Positions 33,598-42,522 of a stretch of DNA of 64,000 bases are shown piece by piece. Source of the DNA: CAIJMU01 sp035530275 (lineage in GTDB: Bacteria; Spirochaetota; Spirochaetia; Treponematales; Rectinemataceae). The stretch's first letter is position 1; every line of letters starts with the position of its first letter. Where the stretch lies: assembly GCA_035530275.1 (NCBI GenBank), contig DATKVC010000017.1, positions 62,001-126,000 on the forward strand, given 5' to 3'. The position numbers and the translations under genes are program-made. The notes below the pieces were generated by a model that worked only from the letters and a program-made list of their open reading frames with translations, did no database searches and was not told where the DNA came from.

Positions 33598-35013
33598 TCA
33601 ACGGCTCTGCAGGCCGGCCTTCCTCGTGCCGAGGCGAACGAGATTGACGAGGGAACCGGCCAGGGCCATCACAGCGGCGGCCCCTACCACGAAACGGAAG
33701 CCCGTCATGAAGGTCGCCGAATCGATGGCCCCCGTCAGCTGGTTCATGTCGGTCCGCGTCGTGAAGGAAAATATCGCGACGGCGAAGGTCGTTCCCGAAA
33801 CCATCCCGAGATTGCGAAAGAGCGCGATCATGCTGCCCGCCACGCCCAGGCGTTCCCGCGGGACGGTGCCCATCATGCTCGAGTTGTTGGGCGAGCCGAA
33901 GCTGCCGGCGCCGAAGCCGAGGAGGGCGATGATGGCTCCTATCTCGAGGAGGGAGGAGGCAGGACCCAGGGTGGTCAGGAAGAGGAGGCCGAGGGCCGTG
34001 AGCGCGAGCCCTCCCACCGTGAAGGGAAGGAATCCGTAGCGGTCCGAAAGCGAACCGGAAAGCGGCGCAAGGACCGAGGTGATGATAGGGTTGATCGACA
34101 GGAGGAGGCCCGCATAGAGGGGCGAAAGGCCCCTGACGCTCTGGAGATAGAAGGGCATGAAAAGGATGTAGGCGAACATCGCGACGAAGGAAAACCAGGC
34201 CGCGATGACGCCGAGGGTGAACACGGGAGACGCGAAGATGCTTCCGTCGATGAGGGGATGCTTCCTCCTCCTCTCCACCGCGAGGAAAAGGACGAGGAGA
34301 AGGATCGAGAGGGGCGGCACGCCGAACATCGCGAAAGTAGTGGCCCTGCCTTCCTGCCAGTCAAGGAGCCAGACGAAGAAGATGATGACGAGGGCGGCGA
34401 AGATTCCCGCGCCGGGCCAGTCGAAGTCTCCCTCCTGGCGTTTCGACTCGGGCATCACGGCGAAGGTGAGGAAGATGCCGACGATGCCGATGGGCACGTT
34501 GACGAAGAAGATCGAACGCCAGCCCGCGAAGTGGACGAGTACGCCGCCGAGGCTCGGGCCGAGGAGGCTGCCGATGGACACGACGGCCCCCGTGTAGCCG
34601 AGGGCCTTGCCCCTCTCCTTCGGGGGGAAGATCGAGGTGACGATGCCCTGCACGAGGGCCATGCCCATGGAGGCTCCGAGGGCCTGGAGAACCCGCGACA
34701 GCACGAGGAAGGTCAGGTTGCCCGATAGGCCGCTGAGGAGGGAGCCGAGGGTGAAGATGCCGAGACCCGCCGCGAAAAATCGCTTGCGGCCCCTGAGGTC
34801 GGCGAGCCTTCCCCAGATGAGGAGGGTAGCCGCAATCGTGATGAGGTAGGCGCTCACCACCCACTGGACGGATTCTATGCCGGCGCCCAGGGCCTTGGAA
34901 ATCTCCGGCAGGGCGATGTTGACTATGCTTCCGTCAAGAGTCGCCATGAGGGTGAGGATCAGGGTGTTCACGAGGATGATGGTCCGCCTCGCGTTCGTCA
35001 TATCTGGTTCCAT
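33598..35013 (-). CDS. MFS multidrug efflux transporter, DHA2 (14-TM) type
   Basis: The 471-residue protein has about 14 hydrophobic segments and the DHA2 features LDGSIVNIALPEISKALG in TM1, GRLADLRGRKRFF (motif A) after TM2 and GPSLGGVL (motif C, the antiporter signature) in TM5. It is predicted to extrude hydrophobic drugs or metabolites using protons. AAAGGAAAG precedes ATG 35013. It lies 14 nt behind another MFS gene and downstream of ileS. Confidence 0.92.
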   Translation of the reverse strand: MEPDMTNARRTIILVNTLILTLMATLDGSIVNIALPEISKALGAGIESVQWVVSAYLITIAATLLIWGRLADLRGRKRFFAAGLGIFTLGSLLSGLSGNLTFLVLSRVLQALGASMGMALVQGIVTSIFPPKERGKALGYTGAVVSIGSLLGPSLGGVLVHFAGWRSIFFVNVPIGIVGIFLTFAVMPESKRQEGDFDWPGAGIFAALVIIFFVWLLDWQEGRATTFAMFGVPPLSILLLVLFLAVERRRKHPLIDGSIFASPVFTLGVIAAWFSFVAMFAYILFMPFYLQSVRGLSPLYAGLLLSINPIITSVLAPLSGSLSDRYGFLPFTVGGLALTALGLLFLTTLGPASSLLEIGAIIALLGFGAGSFGSPNNSSMMGTVPRERLGVAGSMIALFRNLGMVSGTTFAVAIFSFTTRTDMNQLTGAIDSATFMTGFRFVVGAAAVMALAGSLVNLVRLGTRKAGLQSR

Positions 35014-35027
35014 TGCTTTCCTTTCAT

Positions 35028-36275
35028 TCAGGCGGGAGCCGTCGCCGGGGGCGCGGCGACATTATCGCCCCTACCGATTCCGCGCGTCACGATGAAGTTG
35101 AGGAGGGCGATGAGGGCGCCCCCGAGGAAGACCCAGCGATAGCCGTGATTGCCGGCCTCTCTCCAGACGAGGCCGCCGAGGGTCGGGATGCTCATCGAGA
35201 CGATGTGGTCGATGCTGATGCCGAGGGAGAGGGTGGGGGAGAGATCCTCGGGCCTTCGGACAATCCGCTTCGCGAATATCGCGCGGGCCATGCCCACGGC
35301 GTTGGAGCTCTGGTCGAGGATGAAGCAGACGGACACGACGACGAGGGCCGCGCCCGGCGGCAGGAGCTCAGGCGCGAAGGCGTAGGTGAAACAGACGCCG
35401 ATCATGAGGAGGGCCTCGCCCCCCAGGACGGCACGGGCGCCGAAGCGATCGGTGAGGCGGCCGACGAGGGGCTGGGCGCCGATGCCGAGAACGGAGACGA
35501 TGAGAAAGAGGAGGGTCATCGTCTCGACGGGCTGCCTGAAGAGATCCACGATCATCCAGGGGCCGAAGGTGATGAAAAGCTGCTTCCGCCCGCCCCAGAG
35601 GACGGAAAGGAGATAATACCGACTATATTCCTTGCGGACGACGAAACGCTGGGGGGCGTGGGCCGCCTTGCGCGGGCTCATGGCCCAGAGGGCCAGGGAG
35701 GCGCCGAGGTAGGCTATCGAGCCGGCCGTGAAGGCGGCCCGATACGAAAGTTGCGCGAACTCGAAGAGAAGGAGGAGGGCGAGGGTGCCGGCCACGAGGG
35801 CTGCCGTGTTGACGGCGGAGATGCGGCCCAGTATCGAGCCCTCCTTGCCGTCCTTCGCGAAACTCATGCCGATGGACGAGCCGAGGGGCATGTAGATGTG
35901 GGCCCCCGACGAGTACAGGAATACCGACGTCACCATGAGGAGGTAGCTGTTGGGTATCCAGCCGAGGGCGAGCATGCCCGCGGTGGCTGCGAGATTGGCC
36001 ACCATGGCGATGCGCACCTCGCCGAGGAGGGCGAGTCCCCCGACGAAAAAAGTGACGAGAAAACCGGGGATCTCGCGAGGGAATTCGAGAAAGGTCCGGC
36101 CGGCCACATCGAGGGAGAAGACATCCTTGAGATAGTTGTTGAAGACGGCCTGGTTGACGCAGGCGCCGAAGCCCATGAGGAGGCTTGCGAGGAGAAAGAG
36201 GCCGAGGTCGCGCCTTTCGGCCGGATCGACCCCGGTCTCGCCGACCCCGCTAAGGGCGCCTATGGAAAAACGCAT
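35028..36275 (-). CDS. MFS transporter
   Basis: The 415-residue protein has about 12 transmembrane segments with the motif A loop GRLTDRFGARAVLGG between TM8 and TM9 in the second half. The N-terminal half has a less typical loop (FLVTFFVGGLALLGE). The substrate is unknown. It begins 9 nt after the ileS stop, so it is probably co-transcribed with ileS and the following DHA2 transporter. An efflux pump linked to an Ile-tRNA synthetase could relate to inhibitor tolerance, but that is only a guess. Confidence 0.82.
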   Translation of the reverse strand: MRFSIGALSGVGETGVDPAERRDLGLFLLASLLMGFGACVNQAVFNNYLKDVFSLDVAGRTFLEFPREIPGFLVTFFVGGLALLGEVRIAMVANLAATAGMLALGWIPNSYLLMVTSVFLYSSGAHIYMPLGSSIGMSFAKDGKEGSILGRISAVNTAALVAGTLALLLLFEFAQLSYRAAFTAGSIAYLGASLALWAMSPRKAAHAPQRFVVRKEYSRYYLLSVLWGGRKQLFITFGPWMIVDLFRQPVETMTLLFLIVSVLGIGAQPLVGRLTDRFGARAVLGGEALLMIGVCFTYAFAPELLPPGAALVVVSVCFILDQSSNAVGMARAIFAKRIVRRPEDLSPTLSLGISIDHIVSMSIPTLGGLVWREAGNHGYRWVFLGGALIALLNFIVTRGIGRGDNVAAPPATAPA

Positions 36276-36284
36276 CGAGGGGGC

Positions 36285-39200
36285 TCAGTGGGCTCGCGCG
36301 ATGGAAACGCGCCAGACCTTTTCGCCCGCCTCGATCTCGCTCATCGAGCCCGAGGAACCGGGGATAGCCGGCCCCGAGGCCCAGTGCGAGCCGAGGGCGA
36401 GGGTCTCGTCGCGCACGAAGTCGCCGTAGGTCTCGAAGGCCCTCTTGAGATCGTCGTCGCCGGCGACGACGAGGCGGATCCGATCGGTGACCTCGAAACC
36501 CGAATCCTTGCGCAGGGTCTGGACGCCGCGCACGAGGTCGCGCACCCAGCCCTCCATGAGTAGCTCCTCGGTGATCTCGGTGTCGAGTGCGACGGTGAGG
36601 CTTCCCTCGTTGAGGACGGAAAGGCCTTTCTTCTCGCTGCGTCTGATGTCGACCTTGGAGATGTCGAGGGCGACGGTCTTGCCCGCCACCTCGATGGGAT
36701 GGCTCCCGCCGCCGACGATGGCCGCGAGCACGGAGGCGGGCAGCTTCTCGATCGCGTCGGCCGCGCTCTTCATGTCCTTGCCGAGTTCCTTCCCGAGGAC
36801 GCGGAAGTTGGCCTTGGCCGAGTACTCGACCAGCTCCTCCTCGTTCTCGCGGAAGACGACATTCTTGACGTTGAGCTCTTCGCGAAGGAGTTCGCCCATG
36901 CCGCCGAGTACTCGGCGCTCCTCTGCGTCGCGGGTGACGAGGTGCACCGTGGCGAGGGGCTGTCGCGTCTTGATGTCCTTCTGCACGCGAAGCGCGCGTC
37001 CGAGGGAGACGGCGCGGCGGGCGAAGGCCATTTCCCGTTCGAGGGCCTCGTCGCGAAGGCTCTCGTCGTAGTCGGGCCAATAGGCGAGATGAACCGATTC
37101 GGGCCATTCGGGGCGCCTGAGGTTGCGCCATATCTCCTCTGAGATGAAGGGGAGGGTCGGCGCGGTGACGAGGGCCAAGCGCAGGAGGACGCGGTAGAGG
37201 GTCGCGTAGGCCTCGGCTTTATCGCGATCGCCGGCCGGATTTTCCGCCGCGCTCCTCCAGAACCTGCGGCGCGAGCGACGGATATACCAATTATTAAGAA
37301 GGTCGATGAACTCGACGAAGGGGGAGAGGCTCCCCTGCATGTCCAGGGCCTCGAGCCCCTCACCGATATCCCTTACCATCTTCTCGCAGACGGATAGGAC
37401 CCATCGGTCCAGGGGATTGGCTGCGCCAATCCCCTGGACCGAGCTGATTCCGCCTTTGGCGGAATCAGCGACACCCCCGGCTGCGCCAATCCCCTGGACC
37501 GCGCCATTGGCGGGCGCGCTTTTCCCGGTGTAAGCGGAATAGGCGAGGGCGGAGGCTTCGGCGCCGAATTTCTCCGGCCAGCCGTCGATGTTGGCGTAGG
37601 TGACGAAGAAGCCGTAGGCGTTGCGGATAGGCAGGAGGACCCCCTTCAGGACCTCCTTCACGCCATCGTCGGTGTAGCGGAGATCGTCGGCGCGGGTCAC
37701 CGCCGAGTTCATGAGGAAGAACCTGAGGGCGTCGGCGCCGAACTGGTTCATGACCTCGGTGGGATCGGTGTAGTTGCGAAGGGATTTCGACATCTTGCGG
37801 CCGTCAGAGGCGAGCACCAGGCCGTTGACGGCGCAGGACTTGAAGGCCCGATCGCCGAAAAGGGCGGCGGCTAAAACGGTGAGGCTATAGAACCAACCCC
37901 GCGTCTGATCGAGCCCTTCGCAGATGAAATCGGCGGGAAAATGTTCCTCGAAGTGCTTCTTGTTCTCGAAGGGATAGTGGACCTGGGCGTAGGGCATCGC
38001 ACCCGACTCGAACCAGCAGTCGAGGACCTCGGGGATGCGCCGCATCGTCGATCCGCAGGAACAGGGGATGGTGATGTCGTCGACGAAATGCTTGTGGAAA
38101 TCGGCAACCCGCACGCCCGACAGCTTTTCGAGCTCATCGCGCGAACCGACGCAGATCGTCTTTTCGCAGTCCGGGCATTTCCAGATCGGCAAGGGGTTGC
38201 CCCAATAGCGGCTGCGGCTGATGGCCCAGTCGCGCGCTCCCTCCAGCCACTTGCCCATCCGACCGTTCTTGATGTGCTCGGGCATCCAATAGACTTTCTG
38301 GTTGTTTTCGATCATGGACTTCTTGACCGGGTCGATCTTCACGAACCAGCTCGAGACCGCCCGATAGATCAGGGGATGCTCGCAGCGCCAGCAGTGGGGA
38401 TAGGCGTGGAGGATCTGATCCCGCTTCACGAGCTTGCCCTCGGCCTTGAGCCTCTCCATGATGGCCTTGTCGGCGTCCTTCACGAAAATACCTTTATAGT
38501 CGGGAACGTCCTCGGTGAACTTGCACTCGGCGTCGATGGGGCAGATCGTGGGCACGCCCGTACCCTTGAGGACGAGCTGGTCCTCCTCGCCGAAGCCCGG
38601 GGCCGTGTGGACGATGCCGGTTCCGTCCTCCGTGGTTACGTGCTCGCCGCGGTAGGTCTTGAAGGCCCCGGTCGATTCGAGCCCGGCGAAATAGGGGAAG
38701 AGGGGTTCGTAGCCGAGGCCGAGGAGTTCGGAGCCTTTCTTCTTCCAGAGGACTTCCACCTTCGCGGGGTCCTTCCAGTAATCGGCGAGGCGCGCCTCGG
38801 CGAGGACGTAGCGTTCGGGGCGGTCGCCCGTCTTGCCCTCGAGGTCGGCGACGCAGACGTAATCGATGTCCTCGCCGAGGGCGAGGGCGAGATTCGAGGG
38901 AAGGGTCCAGGGCGTCGTCGTCCAGGCGAGAAAATAGGCTGCGGAGGCGGGGTCGGCGAGGCCGGGATCGTGGAAGCCGGCCGGCGTCGACCTGATGCGG
39001 AAGCGCAGGGTGACTGCGGGATCGTGGACGTCCTTGTAGCCTCCGAGCTGGAGCTCGTGATTCGAGAGCACCGTAGAGCAGCGGGGGCAGTAGGGGAGGA
39101 TGTAGTGGCCTTCGTAGATGAGGCCCTTGTCCCAGAGCGTCTTCATGACCCACCAGATGGATTCCATGTAGTCGGGGTCCATGGTCTTGTAGTCGCGGTC

Positions 39201-39632
39201 GAAGTCGACCCAGCGCCCGGCGCGGGTCATGATCGTCCGCCATTCCTTGGTGTAGCGGAGCACGGAGGAACGGCAGGCCTCGTTGAAATTGGCCACCCCG
39301 TAGCGTTCGATATCCGTCTTCGAGTCGAGGCCGAGTTCTTTCTCGATGAGGTTCTCGACGGGGAGGCCGTGGCAGTCCCAGCCGAAACGGCGATCGACCA
39401 TGAAGCCCTTCATCGTCTTGTAGCGGGGGACGATGTCCTTGATGGTGCCGGGCACGAAGTGGCCGAAGTGCGGGAGTCCCGTCGCGAAGGGGGGGCCGTC
39501 GTAGAACACGAATTCATTCCCGCCCTCGCGTTGCGCGATGGACTTCCTGAAAATCTCTTCCGATTCCCAGAAGCGGATCGTCTCCTCTTCGGAATCGGGG
39601 AAGCTGCGCTTGGGATCGACGGGCTTGAACAT
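36285..39632 (-). CDS. ileS: Isoleucine-tRNA ligase
   Basis: The 1115-residue class I synthetase charges tRNA-Ile. It has the HIGH motif as PHFGHF within GPPFATGLPHFGHFVPGTIKD near residue 55, the editing-domain segment around TTPWTLPSN near 235, and the KMSKS motif GRKMSKSLRNYTDP near 612. Length and the absence of a C-terminal zinc motif fit the eukaryote-like bacterial IleRS2 type, which tends to resist mupirocin. Between the catalytic core (YANIDGW) and the anticodon-binding start (NPLDRW), about 35 extra residues (700-743) are encoded by palindromic repeats. GGAGG precedes ATG 39632. Confidence 0.96.
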   Translation of the reverse strand: MFKPVDPKRSFPDSEEETIRFWESEEIFRKSIAQREGGNEFVFYDGPPFATGLPHFGHFVPGTIKDIVPRYKTMKGFMVDRRFGWDCHGLPVENLIEKELGLDSKTDIERYGVANFNEACRSSVLRYTKEWRTIMTRAGRWVDFDRDYKTMDPDYMESIWWVMKTLWDKGLIYEGHYILPYCPRCSTVLSNHELQLGGYKDVHDPAVTLRFRIRSTPAGFHDPGLADPASAAYFLAWTTTPWTLPSNLALALGEDIDYVCVADLEGKTGDRPERYVLAEARLADYWKDPAKVEVLWKKKGSELLGLGYEPLFPYFAGLESTGAFKTYRGEHVTTEDGTGIVHTAPGFGEEDQLVLKGTGVPTICPIDAECKFTEDVPDYKGIFVKDADKAIMERLKAEGKLVKRDQILHAYPHCWRCEHPLIYRAVSSWFVKIDPVKKSMIENNQKVYWMPEHIKNGRMGKWLEGARDWAISRSRYWGNPLPIWKCPDCEKTICVGSRDELEKLSGVRVADFHKHFVDDITIPCSCGSTMRRIPEVLDCWFESGAMPYAQVHYPFENKKHFEEHFPADFICEGLDQTRGWFYSLTVLAAALFGDRAFKSCAVNGLVLASDGRKMSKSLRNYTDPTEVMNQFGADALRFFLMNSAVTRADDLRYTDDGVKEVLKGVLLPIRNAYGFFVTYANIDGWPEKFGAEASALAYSAYTGKSAPANGAVQGIGAAGGVADSAKGGISSVQGIGAANPLDRWVLSVCEKMVRDIGEGLEALDMQGSLSPFVEFIDLLNNWYIRRSRRRFWRSAAENPAGDRDKAEAYATLYRVLLRLALVTAPTLPFISEEIWRNLRRPEWPESVHLAYWPDYDESLRDEALEREMAFARRAVSLGRALRVQKDIKTRQPLATVHLVTRDAEERRVLGGMGELLREELNVKNVVFRENEEELVEYSAKANFRVLGKELGKDMKSAADAIEKLPASVLAAIVGGGSHPIEVAGKTVALDISKVDIRRSEKKGLSVLNEGSLTVALDTEITEELLMEGWVRDLVRGVQTLRKDSGFEVTDRIRLVVAGDDDLKRAFETYGDFVRDETLALGSHWASGPAIPGSSGSMSEIEAGEKVWRVSIARAH
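37406..37501. repeat. In-frame palindromic repeats within ileS
   Basis: A perfect 15-bp inverted repeat (37406-37420 with 37426-37440, loop CTGCG) is followed by a perfect 12-bp inverted repeat (37443-37454 with 37458-37469, loop TTT). The 23-bp half-element starting GGCTGCGCCAATCCCC recurs 60 bp later (37419-37441 and 37479-37501). The 60-bp period keeps the ileS frame and repeats the peptide VQGIGAA. Confidence 0.9.
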
Positions 39633-39787
39633 GATTTCCTCCAGCGAGTGTTACATGAAGTCCGAAGATAGTGCCACGGAAGGGGCGGGGATTTCCAGTG
39701 CGTCGGCTTTCGCGCATGTACCGACTGGAACAAATCGCCGCGAAAGGCTACCATGGCCCTCCACTTCACCATCCATTCGGAGGAACC

Positions 39788-40237
39788 ATGGCTATCGAAA
39801 GAACCTATGTCATGCTCAAGCCCGGCGTCATGCAGCGCCGCGTGGCGGGCGAGATCCTTTCGCGCATCGAGAAAAAGGGACTCAAGCTCGTCGCGATGAA
39901 ACTGATGACAATCGACCGCAAACTCGCGGAGACCCATTACGCCGAGCACAAGGAAAAATCCTTCTTCGGCGAGCTCACCGGCTACATCACGAGCGGCCCC
40001 GTCCTGGCGATGGTCGTCGAGGGCGACAACGCCGTGGCTACGGTCCGCCGGCTCTGCGGCGCCACCAAGGTGGAGGACGCCCTCCCCGGCACCATCCGCG
40101 GTGACTTCGCCATGCACACCGGCATGAACATCATCCACGCCTCCGACGCCGTCGCGAGCGCGGAGCGCGAGATAGCCCTCTACTTCAAGCCTGAGGAGAT
40201 CATCTCCTGGAAAGACGGCAACGAGGGCTGGATCTGA
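39788..40237 (+). CDS. ndk: Nucleoside diphosphate kinase
   Basis: The 149-residue enzyme balances nucleoside triphosphate pools by a phospho-His intermediate. It shows the N-terminal TYVMLKPGVMQRR, the EHKEKSFFGELTGYITSGPV helix region and the active His117 in NIIHASDAVASAEREI. Length is slightly above the usual 140-143. GGAGGA lies 4-5 nt before ATG 39788. It diverges from ileS and is followed by its own terminator. Confidence 0.97.
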   Translation: MAIERTYVMLKPGVMQRRVAGEILSRIEKKGLKLVAMKLMTIDRKLAETHYAEHKEKSFFGELTGYITSGPVLAMVVEGDNAVATVRRLCGATKVEDALPGTIRGDFAMHTGMNIIHASDAVASAEREIALYFKPEEIISWKDGNEGWI

Positions 40238-40258
40238 GCCGAGGTCGGCCCGCTTCGA

Positions 40259-40294
40259 GAAGACGGTTTCAGCCCGGCCGAAATCGTCTTTTCC
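40259..40294 (+). terminator. Rho-independent terminator of ndk
   Basis: Stem GAAGACGGTTTC (40259-40270) pairs with GAAATCGTCTTT (40280-40291) with one G-T pair and a 9-nt loop, ending in a short T-run. Confidence 0.7.
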
Positions 40295-40317
40295 CGAGGC
40301 AAAGCCGGCCTTTGCTT

Positions 40318-40353
40318 GACGATTCCGAAGAAGCCAGTAAGGCCGGAATCGTC
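40318..40353. repeat. Inverted repeat upstream of gpsA
   Basis: GACGATTCCG (40318-40327) and CGGAATCGTC (40344-40353) form a perfect 10-bp inverted repeat with a 16-nt spacer. Its arms resemble those of the ndk terminator just upstream (both contain GACGATT). It may be a second hairpin or an operator in front of gpsA. Confidence 0.5.
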
Positions 40354-40379
40354 TATTAGTCCCATGTGAGGAGGCGGCG

Positions 40380-41450
40380 ATGGGTGAGCGTATTGGCGTA
40401 ATCGGCGCCGGAGCCTGGGGCACGGCGATCGCTAAGGTCCTGGCCGACTGCGGCCACGACGTCACGCTCTGGGCCAACGAACCCGATGTCGTGGAGTCGG
40501 TCAACTCTTCCCATTTGAACGGCCGATTCCTCCCGGAGGTCCTCCTCCCCGCGTCGATCCGGGCCGAGGGGGATCCACTCGCCGTGGCCACCGGAAAGGA
40601 CGTCATCGTCCTCGCCGTTCCCTCCCCCTTCCTCATGCGCGTCGTCAGGCGCATCCTCGCCGCTCCCAACATCATGGAGGGCGAAAGTCTCGTGACGGTG
40701 GTCACCAAGGGCTTCATCCCCTCGCCGACCGCGCCCCGCCTCATCCTCGACACCCTGGAAGACCACCTCCCCGGTTTCTATCGGGGCAACACTGTCTATA
40801 TTTCCGGTCCCAGCCACGCGGAGGAGGTGGCTCGGGGCAGGCTCACCGGCCTCGCAGCGGCCTGCGAGAATCCGCGCAACGCCATCAGGGTCCGCGGCCT
40901 CTTCAAGGGCAGCCGCATCCTCGTCTTCCCCTCCCTCGACACCACGGGCGTCCAGGTCTGCGGCGCGACGAAGAACGTCGTGGCCATTGCCTTCGGCATG
41001 CTCGACGCCATCAAGGAGGACTCGAGCCAGGACGAATTCGGCGACAACACCGAGTCCCTCCTCCTCGCCGCCGGTCTCAACGAGATGCAGAGCCTGGGCA
41101 TCGCCCTCGGCGCCACCCATCCGGAAACCTTCAGCTCCCTTGCGGGCGTCGGCGACCTCGACGTGACCTGCCGCTCCGTCCACGGCCGCAACCGTCGCTT
41201 CGGCCGTGAGATCGTGGGCAAGAACATCCTCGCCCCCTTCCGCGACCATGACGACCTCCTCGCGCGCATAGGCGAACTCGGCTACCTGCCCGAGGGAGCC
41301 GTAGCTGCCAAGGAAGTCGCCATCCTCGCCGCCCAGAAGGGCCTCGATCTCCCCATCATGGGCGGGGTCAGACGCATCCTCAACCGCGAGATCGAGCCGC
41401 GCGCCTTCCTCGAAGGCTACCTCGACGGCCTCGGCGCCTCGCTGGGCTGA
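40380..41450 (+). CDS. gpsA: NAD(P)-dependent glycerol-3-phosphate dehydrogenase
   Basis: The 356-residue enzyme reduces dihydroxyacetone phosphate to sn-glycerol-3-phosphate for phospholipid synthesis. The Rossmann fingerprint GAGAWGTAIAK is at residues 8-18, followed by LWANEP, VVTKGF near 103, SGPSHAEEVARG near 142 with the catalytic region CGATKNVVAIAFGM near 199, and AGVGDLDVTC near 259. GAGGAGG precedes the ATG. It is followed after 22 nt by an aldo/keto reductase on the same strand. Confidence 0.96.
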   Translation: MGERIGVIGAGAWGTAIAKVLADCGHDVTLWANEPDVVESVNSSHLNGRFLPEVLLPASIRAEGDPLAVATGKDVIVLAVPSPFLMRVVRRILAAPNIMEGESLVTVVTKGFIPSPTAPRLILDTLEDHLPGFYRGNTVYISGPSHAEEVARGRLTGLAAACENPRNAIRVRGLFKGSRILVFPSLDTTGVQVCGATKNVVAIAFGMLDAIKEDSSQDEFGDNTESLLLAAGLNEMQSLGIALGATHPETFSSLAGVGDLDVTCRSVHGRNRRFGREIVGKNILAPFRDHDDLLARIGELGYLPEGAVAAKEVAILAAQKGLDLPIMGGVRRILNREIEPRAFLEGYLDGLGASLG

Positions 41451-41472
41451 AACTTCACGATCGGAGGGAAGC

Positions 41473-42459
41473 ATGGACTACGTACGACTCGGAAAGACCG
41501 GCCTCAGGGTGTCGCGAATCTGCCTCGGCGGCATGACCTACGCCGACCCTGCCAAGGGCACCCATCCCTGGGCCCTCGGCGAGGAAGCTTCGCGACCCTT
41601 CATCAAAGAGGCGCTCGAGCTCGGCATCACCTTTTTCGATACCGCCAATTCCTATTCGGGAGGCACGGCCGAGGAAATCCTGGGCAGGGCCATCCGAGAC
41701 TTCGCGCGGCGGGACGAAGTCGTCATAGCCACGAAGGTCTTCTATACCAGCGGAAGGAAATATCCCAATTCAACCGGACTTTCGCGGAAGTCGATCTTCC
41801 GCGAGATCGACGGGAGCCTTAGGCGCCTCGGGACGGACTACGTCGATCTTTACCAGATCCACCGCTGGGATTACTCGACCCCGATCGAAGAGACCCTCGA
41901 GGCCCTTCATGATGTCGTCAAGGCGGGAAAGGCACGCTATATAGGCGCCTCCTCGATGTTCGCCTGGCAGTTCATGAAGGCCCTCAAGCTATCCGAGCTC
42001 CGCGGATGGACGCCCTTCGTCTCGATGCAGCCGCATTACAACCTCCTCTATCGCGAGGAAGAGCGCGAAATGCTCGGCCTCTGCGCTGAGGAAGGCATCG
42101 GTGTCATCCCCTGGAGTCCCCTCGCTCGCGGCAGGCTGGCCCGTCAATGGAAGGCCGTGGAGACGGAGCGGGCTCGAAGCGATAAATTCGGCGCGACGCT
42201 TTACGACGCGAGCGAGGCCGCTGACAGGGCCGTCGTCGAAGCCCTCGCCGCCCTCGCCGCCGAGCATGGCCTGCCGATGGCTCGCATCGCCCTCGCCTGG
42301 CTCCTCTCGAAGCCCACCGTGACCGCCCCCATAGTCGGCGCGACCAAGAGCGGTCATCTCGCCGATGCGGTCGCCGCCCTCGAGGTCAAACTCGCCCCCG
42401 AGGAGATTGCCCGCCTCGAGGCTCCCTACGCACCTCACGCGATCGCCGGCTTCGATTGA
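41473..42459 (+). CDS. Aldo/keto reductase
   Basis: The 328-residue TIM-barrel oxidoreductase uses NADPH. The catalytic tetrad is visible: Asp in FFDTANSYSGGTAEEILG (with Tyr in the same segment), Lys in VIATKVFY and His in YQIHRWDYSTPIEETLEAL. The C-terminal cofactor motif APIVGATKSGHL is present. The sequence resembles the YajO/YhdN-like group that reduces aldehydes; the natural substrate is unknown. GGAGGGAAGC precedes ATG 41473. Confidence 0.92.
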   Translation: MDYVRLGKTGLRVSRICLGGMTYADPAKGTHPWALGEEASRPFIKEALELGITFFDTANSYSGGTAEEILGRAIRDFARRDEVVIATKVFYTSGRKYPNSTGLSRKSIFREIDGSLRRLGTDYVDLYQIHRWDYSTPIEETLEALHDVVKAGKARYIGASSMFAWQFMKALKLSELRGWTPFVSMQPHYNLLYREEEREMLGLCAEEGIGVIPWSPLARGRLARQWKAVETERARSDKFGATLYDASEAADRAVVEALAALAAEHGLPMARIALAWLLSKPTVTAPIVGATKSGHLADAVAALEVKLAPEEIARLEAPYAPHAIAGFD

Positions 42460-42487
42460 AAGAGGTTTGCGAAACGGCATTCGGCGT

Positions 42488-42516
42488 TTGAAATCGAGAA
42501 ATCCGTAACGTATACT
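42488..42516 (+). promoter_or_regulatory. Sigma-70 promoter of the hydrogenase-chemotaxis fusion gene
   Basis: TTGAAA (42488-42493), a 17-nt spacer and TATACT (42511-42516) form a strong promoter; transcription should begin near 42523. Confidence 0.75.
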
Positions 42517-42522
42517 TCTCCA

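Noticed and set aside
37941..39671. 576-codon open frame on the plus strand
   Set aside because: It is antisense to ileS, whose motifs are intact. High GC keeps opposite frames open, and the translated product is an Asp/Gly/Val-rich mirror with no family features or SD.
40316..40357. TTGACG followed by TCTATT as a gpsA promoter
   Set aside because: The spacing is about 30 nt, far outside the sigma-70 range; the region is better explained as an inverted repeat.
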